NCBI GenBank assembly: GCA_036382855.1 | Contig: DASVPO010000024.1 | Location: 372,001 to 436,000, forward strand | Direction: 5' to 3' | Length of the DNA: 64,000 nucleotides | Source of the DNA: DASVTR01 sp036382855 | GTDB taxonomy: Bacteria > Acidobacteriota > Blastocatellia > Pyrinomonadales > Pyrinomonadaceae | Shown: positions 1 through 8,108 of the stretch, piece after piece | Layout: the number at the start of each line of letters is the position of its first letter | Position numbering within the stretch: position 1 is the stretch's first letter | Position numbers and translations under genes: made by a program | Notes under the pieces: generated by a model | Seen by the model: the letters and a program-made list of their open reading frames with translations, nothing else | The model's database searches: none | Told to the model about the DNA's origin: nothing

Positions 1-487
1 CAACCATTGCGCTGCGGAGCAGCGCTAAGGCTTTGAGGTCTCTATTTTCGTTTTTAAGTTTTCGTAGTACCTCTTGTAGGAGCACGCGCGCTTCATCAAA
101 TGCTCCTTCGCGCCAGTAGCAGTACGCTAAATCAGTCTGTGCCTCAGCTATCTTATCTTCAGCCTGCAAATCTTCGAAGATAGTGATGCTCTCGCTAATT
201 AGATTTTTTGCTGTTTCCTGTGCTCCTTCAATTTGTTTGACGCTACCAATCCATCCTGTTAACACACCAACTCGCAATAGAACTTCTGCTGCAGTTATCT
301 GATCTAGATTTAAAAGTGAAGGGCGTTCACCGACACGTTGCCATAGGTTACCCATGGCGTTGAGCGCTCCATCATAGTTACCTAACTCTTCAAGTGTTTT
401 GGCAAGTTTGCAACGAAACTGCACTCGCTCATTATTGCTGAGACCTGAATTGTCTATTTGACTGAGCAACTGATTCGATAAATTCAT
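1..487 (-). CDS. TPR-repeat protein, C-terminus cut by window edge
   Basis: An open frame runs from ATG at 487 off the left edge without a stop (162 codons visible), beginning MNLSNQLLSQIDNSGLSN. The visible part is all helical and has tetratricopeptide-like hairpins, for example CKLAKTLEELGNYDGALNAM near residues 27-46 and AQTDLAYCYWREGAFDEARV near residues 118-137, the second a classic TPR consensus. TPR proteins are scaffolds for protein or peptide binding. No catalytic domain is visible, but the rest is missing, so a fusion to an ATPase or sensor cannot be excluded. A weak GAGAAGG stretch precedes the start. It is divergent from the small secreted peptide gene at 646, with a perfect 18-bp palindrome between them. 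Confidence 0.75.
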   Translation of the reverse strand, partial: MNLSNQLLSQIDNSGLSNNERVQFRCKLAKTLEELGNYDGALNAMGNLWQRVGERPSLLNLDQITAAEVLLRVGVLTGWIGSVKQIEGAQETAKNLISESITIFEDLQAEDKIAEAQTDLAYCYWREGAFDEARVLLQEVLRKLKNENRDLKALALLRSAMV

Positions 488-587
488 GTGAGGTTACCTT
501 CTCGTTGAGTTGCCAGCGAAGTTACCGAAGAAATTGAAAAAGCGTGTCTACTATTGCCAGAGTGTTAAGATAAAACTCAACTGGGTG

Positions 588-605
588 AAGATGCATATGC
601 ATCTT
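588..605. promoter_or_regulatory. perfect 18-bp palindrome in a divergent intergenic region
   Basis: AAGATGCATATGCATCTT reads identically on both strands. It lies 40 bp upstream of the ATG at 646 and about 100 bp upstream of the divergent TPR gene. Perfect dyads of this size between divergent genes are typical operators. No cognate regulator is identified. Confidence 0.45.
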
Positions 606-645
606 GTCGTTAACCCCATAACATAACAACTTTCAGGAGAAAACT

Positions 646-888
646 ATGAAAAGCGTCCGACAATTTTGCGCAGTTGGCTTACTGACCTGTGTCCTTTCGT
701 TACCCGTAGTCGCAGGCCAGATAGGAACTGGAGTCGTAGACCCACCGCCCCCACCTTCATCAACGACAGAAGGCCAGATAGGAACTGGAGTCGGCGTCAC
801 AGGTCAAATAACTGAAAGTAACGAGGCCGTTGATCCAGTCACGCAGATGGCGCTGAACTTGGTGCAGAGCGTGCTGTCGCTGTTCTAG
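646..888 (+). CDS. small secreted peptide with duplicated GQIGTGV motif
   Basis: An 80-residue protein with a strong ribosome site (AGGAG, 7 nt before ATG). It has a clear signal peptide: KSVR, a hydrophobic core, and likely cleavage after VVAG at about residue 24. The mature part has GQIGTGV at about residues 24-30 and again at 43-49, separated by a proline run and TT/S linker. A third partial GQI follows near 53. The last 13 residues (ALNLVQSVLSLF) form an amphipathic or hydrophobic tail. No cysteines, lanthipeptide or RiPP machinery is seen nearby. The function is not recognised. A secreted short peptide next to a TPR gene recalls peptide/TPR-receptor pairs, but that is only analogy. It could also be a small cell-envelope protein. 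Confidence 0.8.
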   Translation: MKSVRQFCAVGLLTCVLSLPVVAGQIGTGVVDPPPPPSSTTEGQIGTGVGVTGQITESNEAVDPVTQMALNLVQSVLSLF

Positions 889-1134
889 GGGACACGCTTA
901 GTTCAAATTAATTAGGCTGCCCGTGAAATTGAATCAGGGGCGGCGTAGTATTCGTGTGCTTAATGATAGCGCCGGAAAGTTATAGTGATGTCCGGCGAGG
1001 AGTCCCTAACGGGGCGAGAGAGTAGCGCTGTGGGGGGCGGAAAGCAATATTTTTTTGTCCCTATGCAAGAAATGCTTGTGCGGATTTGTTAGGGTTAGTG
1101 GTAAATGCAAGAAAAGTTGCAGGGGGAAATGGGC

Positions 1135-2406
1135 TTAGGGTAGCTGGGCGAGGGCGAGTTGGAGGAGGATGACCTTGCGGATGCCTTTGTAGAAGGGTTC
1201 GATTTCGCAGTTTTCGGTGAGGGAGTGAGCGCCGGCGCAAGGGCCTGCGCCGGTGGAGATGGCGGAGATGCCTTCGCGGAGGGCGGCGCTTGAGTTGTTA
1301 GAGCCGGTGGTGGTGATGGGTGGGTCGAAGCCGAGGGCGCGGTGGACGGCTTCAGCGGTGAGGACAAGATGGGAGTTGCGATGATTGAGAAGCTGGGCAG
1401 CGGGGGAGGTGGAGATGATTTCGGTCTTGAGGGTCATGCTGGCACGGGCGGCTTCTTCCTGGAGGATAGCGGCGATTTTTTGTTCAAGGTCTGTGATGAC
1501 GGCGTTGTCTGTGGAGCGCAGGTCGAGGGTGAACCAGGCGTCTGCGGCTTTTGCGTTGACGACTTCGGAGCCGCCGAGCATGCCTATGTTGAGGCGGGAG
1601 GTTGAATCGTCGGGGACGTGTAGCTCGTAGATGCGGGAGATGGCGCGGGCGAGGGGGAGTGTGGCGGAGAAGGGGGGCGTGCGGGTGAGGGTGTGACCGC
1701 CAGGGCCTATAAAGTGGTGGCGATACCAGTTGATGCCGATGGCTCCGTAGGTGAAGCCCTCGTAGCCGCCGTCGAGCGCGACGTAGTGGTCAAACTTGCC
1801 TTTGTTCTCTTTGATGAAGAATTTAGCGCCGCCGAGCGATGGTTCTTCGTTGACGGTGAAGAGGAAGATGAGGTCGCCTCTGGTCTTGATTTTGGCTTCG
1901 TTGAGAGCGCGGATGCTGGCGAGGAGGGCTTCTATGTTGCGTGAATCGTCGCCGATGCCGGGGGCGTAGATGCGCCCGTCGCGGATGGTGGCCTTGATCT
2001 GGAGGCCGGGCTGGAAGACTGTGTCCAGGTGGGCGTCGAAGACGATCGTTGGGCCGCCGCCTGTGCCTTTGCGCAGGGCGATGAGATTTCCTGCGCCGTC
2101 GTAGCGAACGTCGTCGAGCTTGTATTTGCGCAGAAGTTTTTCGATGTAGGCGGCGCGCTCTTTTTCGTGTCCTGAGGGGGCGTTGATTTCCGTGATGGCT
2201 ATCCACTCGCGCAAGATAGCCTCGCGGTTGCGTTCGACGTGCTGGAAGGCGAGCTTGACTTGCGGATGATTGAGAAGGGCGAGGGCCTTCTCGCTATAGG
2301 GAGTAAGGATGCTTAGATCGTCCTGCGCAAGGATTTCACGGGAAAAGAGAGAAAGAATCAGGGCGAAAACGTAGAGGGTTCTGCGCATCTTTGTGGTGTT
2401 CATCAT
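1135..2406 (-). CDS. exported M20/M28-type zinc peptidase
   Basis: 423 residues with an N-terminal signal peptide (hydrophobic stretch to EILAQ, about residue 28). It carries the di-zinc aminopeptidase/carboxypeptidase signature in order: FDAHLDT near residue 125 (metal His and catalytic Asp), GIGDDSRN near 155 (bridging Asp), TVNEEPSLGG near 187 (catalytic and metal Glu), DGGYEG near 213, HHFIGPGGHT near 231 (dimerisation-domain His), and a late AGAHSLTE near 395 (metal His). This matches the M20 family (PepT-like), which cleaves single residues from peptides; the leader implies action outside the cytoplasm on peptides released by secreted proteases. Length is normal. It is divergent from the O-antigen-ligase-like gene. 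No good Shine-Dalgarno is seen, so the start could be an ATG a few codons further in. Confidence 0.88.
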   Translation of the reverse strand: MMNTTKMRRTLYVFALILSLFSREILAQDDLSILTPYSEKALALLNHPQVKLAFQHVERNREAILREWIAITEINAPSGHEKERAAYIEKLLRKYKLDDVRYDGAGNLIALRKGTGGGPTIVFDAHLDTVFQPGLQIKATIRDGRIYAPGIGDDSRNIEALLASIRALNEAKIKTRGDLIFLFTVNEEPSLGGAKFFIKENKGKFDHYVALDGGYEGFTYGAIGINWYRHHFIGPGGHTLTRTPPFSATLPLARAISRIYELHVPDDSTSRLNIGMLGGSEVVNAKAADAWFTLDLRSTDNAVITDLEQKIAAILQEEAARASMTLKTEIISTSPAAQLLNHRNSHLVLTAEAVHRALGFDPPITTTGSNNSSAALREGISAISTGAGPCAGAHSLTENCEIEPFYKGIRKVILLQLALAQLP

Positions 2407-2507
2407 CGAAAAACTATCCAGTCGCTTAGCAGCTAGTCTCTTTTAATAAGTACGAACTCAAGTTATTGTAACGGCTCGCGGTTTATTCCTGAAGGGCCGG
2501 TTAGATT

Positions 2508-4109
2508 ATGGATTCATCTGCGGCGGAGAAGGCCGTTGGAGAGAGGGATTTCGCGGGCGGCGAAGAGGGAGGCGGGAGTGCGCGTCCCTTTAGCCGTTGG
2601 CTTGATAAGGCGCTGTTGGTGTGGCTGTTTGCGATGGCGCTGTTTGCGCCGCACTCTATTGCGGCGACGCAGATTAGCTGGATGGGAGGGATGCTGGTCT
2701 GGGGCGTGCGCTTGCTGGTAGCACCGCGGCCGCGCGTCTGGCGGACACCAATTGATTACGCGCTGCTGGGCTTTTTCATACTCACCTTTATCTCTGCCGT
2801 TTTCTCTTACGACCAGACGGAATCGCTCGGCAAGTTGCGCGGGGCGAGCCTTTTTACAATCGTCTATCTGGTTGCGTTCAACGTGCGCTCGCGGCGTGTG
2901 ATGCAAGGGCTGGCAGTTGTGCTGGTGGCGTCGTGCATGGTGAGCGTCTTTTATACGATGGGCGAGCGTGTGCGAGGGCGCGGGGTGAAGATTGAGGGGC
3001 TGACGAACGAAAGCCCGCTGAAGGCCGCTGTGTTCAGAAACGGGGAGACTCTGACGCCGACTCCGATTCAGAACGGCGATACGGTGCTGGAAGTTGACGG
3101 GCGCAAGGTTTATGGGCCGGAAGAGTTGGCGGCGGCGCTCGACAGGAATGGTGCGAACGATGCGTTGACGGCGCGTTTGAAGATTTACCGCGTGGAGTGG
3201 ACGCCTGTGCTGGAAGTGCCGCGCGGGCGTTTGCTGGCCGGGACTACTGCGCTTGAGAGGCTCGGCGTGGAGAGTTGGTCGCGCGGGCGCGACTGGCGTG
3301 CCGCAGGTTTTTACGGCCACTACGTAACTTACGCCGAAGCCTTACAGTTGATAGCATCGCTCGCTTTCGGTCTCTTCATAGCGCGGCGCGAGAAGCGGGA
3401 GTTGGGCAGCCTGCTGTTGCTGGTGGCGATGGGAGGCTTGAGCGGCGCTCTGCTGTTGACGGTGACGCGCGCCTCATGGCTGAGTCTGCTGCTCTCTGCG
3501 TTTGTCATGGTGCTGGCGGGGACGAGCAGGCGGACGGCGCTGGTCGTCGCAGGCTGTGCGCTGCCGCTCGTGCTGGGCGGCTGGCTTATCCTGAGGCAGC
3601 AGCGCAACGTAGGCTTCTACGACAGGAACGACCAGTCAATCGCCTGGCGGCAGACGGTCTGGCGCGAGAGTTTTGACTTACTGACGAGCAGGCCGCGACA
3701 CATGCTGTTGGGCGTCGGGATGGACTCGATTAAGCGACACTGGCGTGAGTGGGGAATGTTTGAGGGCGGGCGCATTCCAGTGGGCCACCTGCATTCGACG
3801 CCGCTGCAACTGGCGTTTGAGAGAGGCATCCCGACGCTCGTCGCGTGGCTCCTGCTGCTCGGCCTTTACGCACGGATGCTGTGGCGGCTTGCTCGTCAGG
3901 AGGATCTGGACGATTGGGTCGAACGCGGGATAGCGCTCGGAGCGCTCGGCGGATTAGTAGGCTTCTTTGCGAGCGGGATGGTTCATTATAATCTGGGCGA
4001 TTCGGAAGTGGCGATGATCTTTTATTTCATCATGGGCTTGAGCCTTGCGCTGGAAAGACGTGTGAAAATAGTTCAAAGTCCAAAGCCTGAGGTTCAGAGT
4101 CAAAACTAA
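2508..4109 (+). CDS. O-antigen ligase/polymerase-like membrane protein with a PDZ-like loop
   Basis: 533 residues with about ten to twelve hydrophobic segments, starting near residue 36. The Wzy_C/O-antigen ligase signature is visible in the second half: GVGMDSIKRHW followed by HLHSTPLQLAFERGIPT near residues 404-445, where the conserved His lies in the large periplasmic loop. Family members polymerise or ligate glycan repeat units at the inner membrane. Unusually, a soluble stretch near residues 180-238 (PIQNGDTVLEVDGRKVYGPE plus following residues) reads like the carboxylate loop and beta strands of a PDZ domain. The last residues (IVQSPKPEVQSQN) look like frame extension into simple intergenic sequence. 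The substrate is unknown, and no glycosyltransferases sit next to it. Confidence 0.82.
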   Translation: MDSSAAEKAVGERDFAGGEEGGGSARPFSRWLDKALLVWLFAMALFAPHSIAATQISWMGGMLVWGVRLLVAPRPRVWRTPIDYALLGFFILTFISAVFSYDQTESLGKLRGASLFTIVYLVAFNVRSRRVMQGLAVVLVASCMVSVFYTMGERVRGRGVKIEGLTNESPLKAAVFRNGETLTPTPIQNGDTVLEVDGRKVYGPEELAAALDRNGANDALTARLKIYRVEWTPVLEVPRGRLLAGTTALERLGVESWSRGRDWRAAGFYGHYVTYAEALQLIASLAFGLFIARREKRELGSLLLLVAMGGLSGALLLTVTRASWLSLLLSAFVMVLAGTSRRTALVVAGCALPLVLGGWLILRQQRNVGFYDRNDQSIAWRQTVWRESFDLLTSRPRHMLLGVGMDSIKRHWREWGMFEGGRIPVGHLHSTPLQLAFERGIPTLVAWLLLLGLYARMLWRLARQEDLDDWVERGIALGALGGLVGFFASGMVHYNLGDSEVAMIFYFIMGLSLALERRVKIVQSPKPEVQSQN

Positions 4110-4141
4110 TTGTCCTGCCTATGGACTCAGGGCATTAAATA

Positions 4142-4178
4142 AGCGAGGGGAGTTAAGTTAGGCTTAACTCCCCTCGCT
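4142..4178. terminator. bidirectional hairpin terminator between convergent genes
   Basis: A perfect 16-bp stem (AGCGAGGGGAGTTAAG pairing with its complement) closes a 5-nt TTAGG loop and is followed by GTTTGTTAG. It lies 33 bp after the O-antigen-ligase-like stop and 27 bp before the stop of the convergent subtilase, so it can serve both. Confidence 0.8.
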
Positions 4179-4204
4179 GTTTGTTAGTTGATGCTTGATG
4201 TTAA

Positions 4205-6274
4205 TTAATCGCCAAGCAGGATTCCGTCGCCAAGGAGTATGCCATCGCCGAGGAGGATGCCATCACCAAGGAGGATTCCGTCGCCGAGCAGGATACCGTC
4301 GCCGAGGAGGATTCCGTCTCCCAGAAGAATGCCATCACCGAGGAGGATACCGTCACCAAGGAGGATGCCATCGCCTAAGAGAATTCCGTCGCTAAGGAGA
4401 ATGCCATCGCCGAGGAGTATGCCGTCGCCTAAGAGGATACCGTCACCGAGCAGTATGCCATTGGTCGTGTGAAGGGCATCGCCCAAGAGGATACCGTCTC
4501 CAAGCAGGATACCGTCGCCAAGGAGGATGCCATCACCGAGGAGGATACCGTTGTTGTAGACCCAGCCGCTTGAGATGACGTGCGTGCTGTCGCCGAGGAG
4601 GATGCCGTTGACGATAACGGGATGGTCCTGGTAGAAGACGCCTTCAGCGTAGCTGACGTGTGCGTTGAAGGGAGCGCTCTCGCTGCCGATGTTGGTCGTG
4701 TTGAGCGAGCTGAGGGTGGTGTTCTGCTTAAAGAGATGGTCGCCAGCGACGAGGCGGTCTGCATGGTTGTCAATGGCACGCGCCATCTTCACCGCGCCGA
4801 CTGCGTTGACTTCGCCCGCACCCTGTGTGATGACGCGCTGCGCGACCGTGTGGAAGTTAACGGCCGTCAGGTCTTGCGCCGTACGCATCAACGTTGACTT
4901 GACGATTTGAGGGGTGAGCGATCTGTTTGCTTCGAGCATCAGCGCGACCGTCCCGGAGACGACGGGAGCGGCAAACGAAGTGCCTGAAAACTTGTAGTAA
5001 GCGTTCGGCATCGCGTCGGCGGAGGTGGGCTGCTGGATGTTCTGGGGAGCCATGCCCATCAGGGCCGGGTTCTGTGCCTGCGACATGGCGGCGATGATGC
5101 GCGTGCCGGGAGCGACGATGTCGGGCTTGGCATGGCGGTCAAAGCGGGTCGGGCCTTTGGATGAATAATCCGCAACGTAGTCGTCGGAGCGCTTCAGGGT
5201 CGAGCGTGAATCGGTCGCGCCGACTGTGATGACTGAAGGCGAGTTGGCCGGGCTGGTGATTGTGCCGTAGGCAAGCTGGTAGACGTGCTTGCCGTTTGAG
5301 TCGTAGCCGACGACCGTTGTCGTGCGGCCGTAGTTGCCAGCCGAGCAGACGACGACGATGCCGGCGCGTGTGGCGCGTTCGACGGCCTGACAAACCGGGT
5401 CGGTCCTGTAGGATTCATAAATCGAACCGCCGAGGCTCATGTTGATAACGCCGATGTTGTAACGCGCCTTGTTGGCGATGGCCCAGTTGATAGCGTTCAG
5501 GGTGGCGCTGGTCGTACCGATGCCGTTCTCGTTAATGACGCGCAGGTCAACGAGGTTGGCTTCCGGCGCGATGCCGACGTAGTTTGAAGCGTAGCCGCGC
5601 GAGGCAGCGCCGTTGCCGGCTGCGACGCTGGCGACGCCCGTGCCATGACCGTAAGCATCGCCCGTGCGTGCGCTGCCCGTGAAGTCAACGGCGGCGAGGA
5701 TGCGCGATTTATTGTTCTTCTGGAAGTCGGGGTGGCTGGCGCTGATGCCGCTGTCAATGACGGCGATGGTGACGCCCTTGCCGGAGAAGCCGGGCATCTG
5801 CGACAAGCCAGCCTGCACCTGCGAAGCGCCTGTGGTGTCGGTCGTCAGGTTCTGCGCTTTGAGCGGGCGGTCCGGCGAGATGTAGTTGACGTCCGCGCGG
5901 TTGGCAAGCGCCGAGAGGCTGTTTAAGGGAACGTTGGCGACGATGGTGTTGAGCGAGTCGTAGCTGTTGCTGGTCGTGCCGCCCGTGGCTGCAATCGCTT
6001 CCTGCGCTGCTGCCGAGTCGCCGTTGGTCTGGATGACGACGCGCAGAGTGTGCATCTGGCCGTCTTCGCCGCCGCCATTGCCGCCGGGAGTGTTCGCGCC
6101 GGAATCAGCGTCGGAAGCTACGCCGAGCAGTTCGGGCGAGAGCTTGGAGGTTTCCGTCTGTCCTTCGAGGGCGGCGACGGCTGCTGCTGCGCGGGGCGCT
6201 GCGAAGGTTGTCAGGGGAAGAGAGACTAGAACTAAGCTGATGAGTGTCAATTGAGCGATTAAACGGCGAAACAT
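4205..6274 (-). CDS. secreted subtilisin-like protease with C-terminal GILLGD hexapeptide repeats
   Basis: 689 residues from the ATG at 6274, which has AGAAAGGAAA upstream and begins the signal peptide MFRRLIAQLTLISLVL; a longer in-frame start at 6346 would bury the leader. An inhibitor-I9-like propeptide (about 70-150) is followed by the S8 catalytic domain: Asp in VIDSG near 173, His in YGHGTG near 209, Ser in SGTSFAAP near 431. From about residue 554 the protein becomes repetitive: nine spaced or clustered GILLGD-type hexads (one is GILLSD), then ten uninterrupted hexads to the stop. Codons differ between copies, so the repeats are not a recent slippage product. S8 enzymes degrade proteins outside the cell. 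The repeat tail may be a beta-solenoid-like extension or surface anchor, which is inference. Confidence 0.93.
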   Translation of the reverse strand: MFRRLIAQLTLISLVLVSLPLTTFAAPRAAAAVAALEGQTETSKLSPELLGVASDADSGANTPGGNGGGEDGQMHTLRVVIQTNGDSAAAQEAIAATGGTTSNSYDSLNTIVANVPLNSLSALANRADVNYISPDRPLKAQNLTTDTTGASQVQAGLSQMPGFSGKGVTIAVIDSGISASHPDFQKNNKSRILAAVDFTGSARTGDAYGHGTGVASVAAGNGAASRGYASNYVGIAPEANLVDLRVINENGIGTTSATLNAINWAIANKARYNIGVINMSLGGSIYESYRTDPVCQAVERATRAGIVVVCSAGNYGRTTTVVGYDSNGKHVYQLAYGTITSPANSPSVITVGATDSRSTLKRSDDYVADYSSKGPTRFDRHAKPDIVAPGTRIIAAMSQAQNPALMGMAPQNIQQPTSADAMPNAYYKFSGTSFAAPVVSGTVALMLEANRSLTPQIVKSTLMRTAQDLTAVNFHTVAQRVITQGAGEVNAVGAVKMARAIDNHADRLVAGDHLFKQNTTLSSLNTTNIGSESAPFNAHVSYAEGVFYQDHPVIVNGILLGDSTHVISSGWVYNNGILLGDGILLGDGILLGDGILLGDALHTTNGILLGDGILLGDGILLGDGILLSDGILLGDGILLGDGILLGDGILLGDGILLGDGILLGDGILLGDGILLGDGILLGDGILLGD
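4208..4612 (-). repeat. 18-bp tandem repeats coding for GILLGD
   Basis: Nineteen GILL(G/S)D units are encoded here. The ten nearest the stop are exactly contiguous over 4208-4387. On the plus strand the unit reads GTCGCCRAGSAGDATNCC-like, with differences mainly at wobble positions. Confidence 0.9.
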
Positions 6275-6423
6275 AATGTGTTTCCTTTCTGCCTTGTGCC
6301 TCTCCGTGGAAGCCACGCTCAAATGCGGGGGATACTGGCACAGCATCTAAATTGTTATTAAATTCAAAGAGTTGACTGTTCGCTTAAAGCTGCCGGATTT
6401 GGAGGCTTCCGGCTTGCGACCAG

Positions 6424-6462
6424 AAGAGGTTCGGAATCGTTTTCCCCTCATCCGAACCTCTT
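6424..6462. terminator. 12-bp perfect hairpin followed by TTCTTC
   Basis: AAGAGGTTCGGA and its exact complement flank a 15-nt loop, with a pyrimidine/T-rich run after it on the plus strand. It lies 150 bp upstream of the subtilase start. It may terminate readthrough, or be a leader hairpin of the subtilase mRNA on the minus strand. Confidence 0.45.
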
Positions 6463-6604
6463 TTCTTCAACGATCTGCCCCTCCTTACTACAATCACCGT
6501 GCCACTTCTCACAAAACCTTCACGGGCGGACCTAAGCCCAATTATTTATAACTTTACGGGAAGACCCCGGAGCCTTAACACCCATCTGCCCGCAAGCCCC
6601 AAAG

Positions 6605-6843
6605 TTGGATACGAGCTATCCAATTTATCGGACAAGGCCGCTCAAACGGGGTTTTTATCGGATAAATGAAAGTCTTTCCCAGAGAAATGAAATGACAGGC
6701 AGGATGTATACGAGATATGCAATGGTAATCTCGTATACATAGTTGAGGCTTTGCCTATAAAGTCAAAATCGGTGCTTGATATTGGATACCAAACCGAGCC
6801 GCCTTCAATATCTTGGGCTAGCCGCCGACTTTATGGGCAAAGC
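6605..6843. repeat. cluster of inverted repeats in a ~700-bp non-coding gap
   Basis: The gap 6275-7053 holds no convincing gene but is dense in dyads. TTGGATA-cgagc-TATCCAA lies at 6605-6623. ATTTATC at 6623-6629 pairs with 6661-6667. A perfect 13-bp pair, ATGTATACGAGAT and its complement, lies at 6704-6716 and 6728-6740. A 17-bp pair with one mismatch, GCTTTGCCTATAAAGTC, lies at 6748-6764 and 6827-6843, and encloses GATATTG/CAATATC (6778-6812). The core ATACGAG recurs. This could be a structured RNA, a palindromic mobile element or an operator cluster. Confidence 0.6.
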
Positions 6844-7053
6844 TATGTGCCAGTAAGGAATCCGTCAGCAGTACTACTCACTCCCCAACCAGAGAGTAGT
6901 AGTCCAAAGCCGTTCCGCTTCAGCGACCCGCGACAAGGGGTAATTTATGAGCGCCTTAGTTTGATTAGTGTAGCGGCAGCCCCTTCTCTTGGGCTGAAAA
7001 TTTTTGCAAACGCAACCGTCTATTAAGACCATTCATTCAGCGCAACCCGACGC

Positions 7054-7692
7054 TTATCTTTGATCACTATCGCAGACCAGTCGAACAAAATCTTCGACTA
7101 GACAGGGATCCAGTTCGCGTCCGGCCATCTCCTTGAGAGTGCCGAAGGCCTCCTGTTTCGTCAGCGTCGGCTTATAGGAGCGCCTTGAGCGCAGCGAGGT
7201 GTAGACGTCAACCACCGAGACGAGACGCGCTGCCAGAGGGATAAAAGTCCCACTCAAACCGTCAGGGTAGCCTGAACCACACCAATGTTCGTGATGGTGA
7301 AGCACCGCCAGACGGATTGCCTCTGTCATGCCCGGAAGCTTTGAAATTACAGTCGCACCCAGAATGGAGTGGCGCGAAACGGCCGCGCGTTCCTCATCAT
7401 CAAACTCGCCCGTCTTTAATAGCACCGAGGGCGCAATGAAGTATTTGCCCACATCATGCAGGTAAGCGCCCACTTCCAACTCTTCGAGTTTCGGCATATT
7501 ACCTCTGCTGATATATCCACTGGCAAGAGCAAAGCGTCGGGTCAGGTTGGCCGTGGCATGTGCGTGTGGTTGGACGTGTGCGAAGATTTCAGGTTGCTTC
7601 TGACCGACCAGAGCGATCACTTTGGTGACATCACGCAGACCTATTAATCCGGCAGGAATATTGTCCGCCTTAGTGCGTTGAAGACACTTCAT
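7054..7692 (-). CDS. HD-GYP-type phosphodiesterase
   Basis: 212 residues from the ATG at 7692 (MKCLQRTKADN), chosen because AAGGAG lies 8 nt upstream; an in-frame start at 7758 would add 22 residues. It carries the HD-GYP fold: YLHDVGK near residue 80 (HD metal pair), SRHSILGA near 107, LHHHEHWCGSGYPDG near 133-147 with the GYP signature, and LVSVVDVYTSL near 162. Such domains hydrolyse cyclic di-GMP, or are degenerate signalling modules. The domain is complete apart from a short N-terminus, and no receiver or sensor domain is fused, so it would have to be controlled by partners or expression. It is isolated from its neighbours by long gaps. Confidence 0.85.
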   Translation of the reverse strand: MKCLQRTKADNIPAGLIGLRDVTKVIALVGQKQPEIFAHVQPHAHATANLTRRFALASGYISRGNMPKLEELEVGAYLHDVGKYFIAPSVLLKTGEFDDEERAAVSRHSILGATVISKLPGMTEAIRLAVLHHHEHWCGSGYPDGLSGTFIPLAARLVSVVDVYTSLRSRRSYKPTLTKQEAFGTLKEMAGRELDPCLVEDFVRLVCDSDQR

Positions 7693-7832
7693 CACGACAT
7701 CTCCTTTCAGGAGGATGACTGCATTTGGAGATGCCTGTATTGCGATCTTTTCTTCCACACGAAGATAGAATGGCGATACAAGCCCGTGAAGGTTGGAGCA
7801 AGTGTTCCTAAGATACGCACATGCAGTGGTCG

Positions 7833-8083
7833 GTTAGGTAGCGTTTGGGTGGCGATTGCGTTGCGTTTAGATGGCGGCGGAGACGCTCGCTACATTTCCA
7901 TGTCGGGCACACCTGACAACTCATTCAACCTAACGCTTGGAGAGCATTCTTCTTATGATTCTTTCCCTGCTGTAAATTGAAGGCTGGCGCTCGACCCGGA
8001 TTAATTCGGCCTTTAGCGACTGAGCGGCAAGTCGCGCGGATGAAAGCCCCGCTATCCGCGCTCCGTCGAATGAGTTGTTAGGC
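7833..8083. repeat. integron attC-like recombination site(s)
   Basis: ACCTAAC at 7928-7934 (RYYYAAC core) and GTTAGGC at 8077-8083 (GTTRRRY core) are separated by palindromic DNA. CAACTCATTC (7917-7926) pairs with GAATGAGTTG (8068-8077), and an inner hairpin GCGCGGAT/ATCCGCGC lies at 8034-8061. Another GTTAGGT core lies at 7833-7839. The 156-bp span is long for an attC and no integrase gene is present, so this would be an orphan cassette site. Confidence 0.45.
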
Positions 8084-8108
8084 ATCGTGACCGATGTCAG
8101 CATTCACC

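Noticed and set aside
6490..6600. Possible cyclic-di-GMP riboswitch near the HD-GYP gene
   Set aside because: The conserved core bases of that class could not be found.
6751..7026. Plus-strand frame of 91 aa in the palindrome cluster
   Set aside because: Needs a TTG start, has no ribosome site and crosses a 17-bp inverted repeat.
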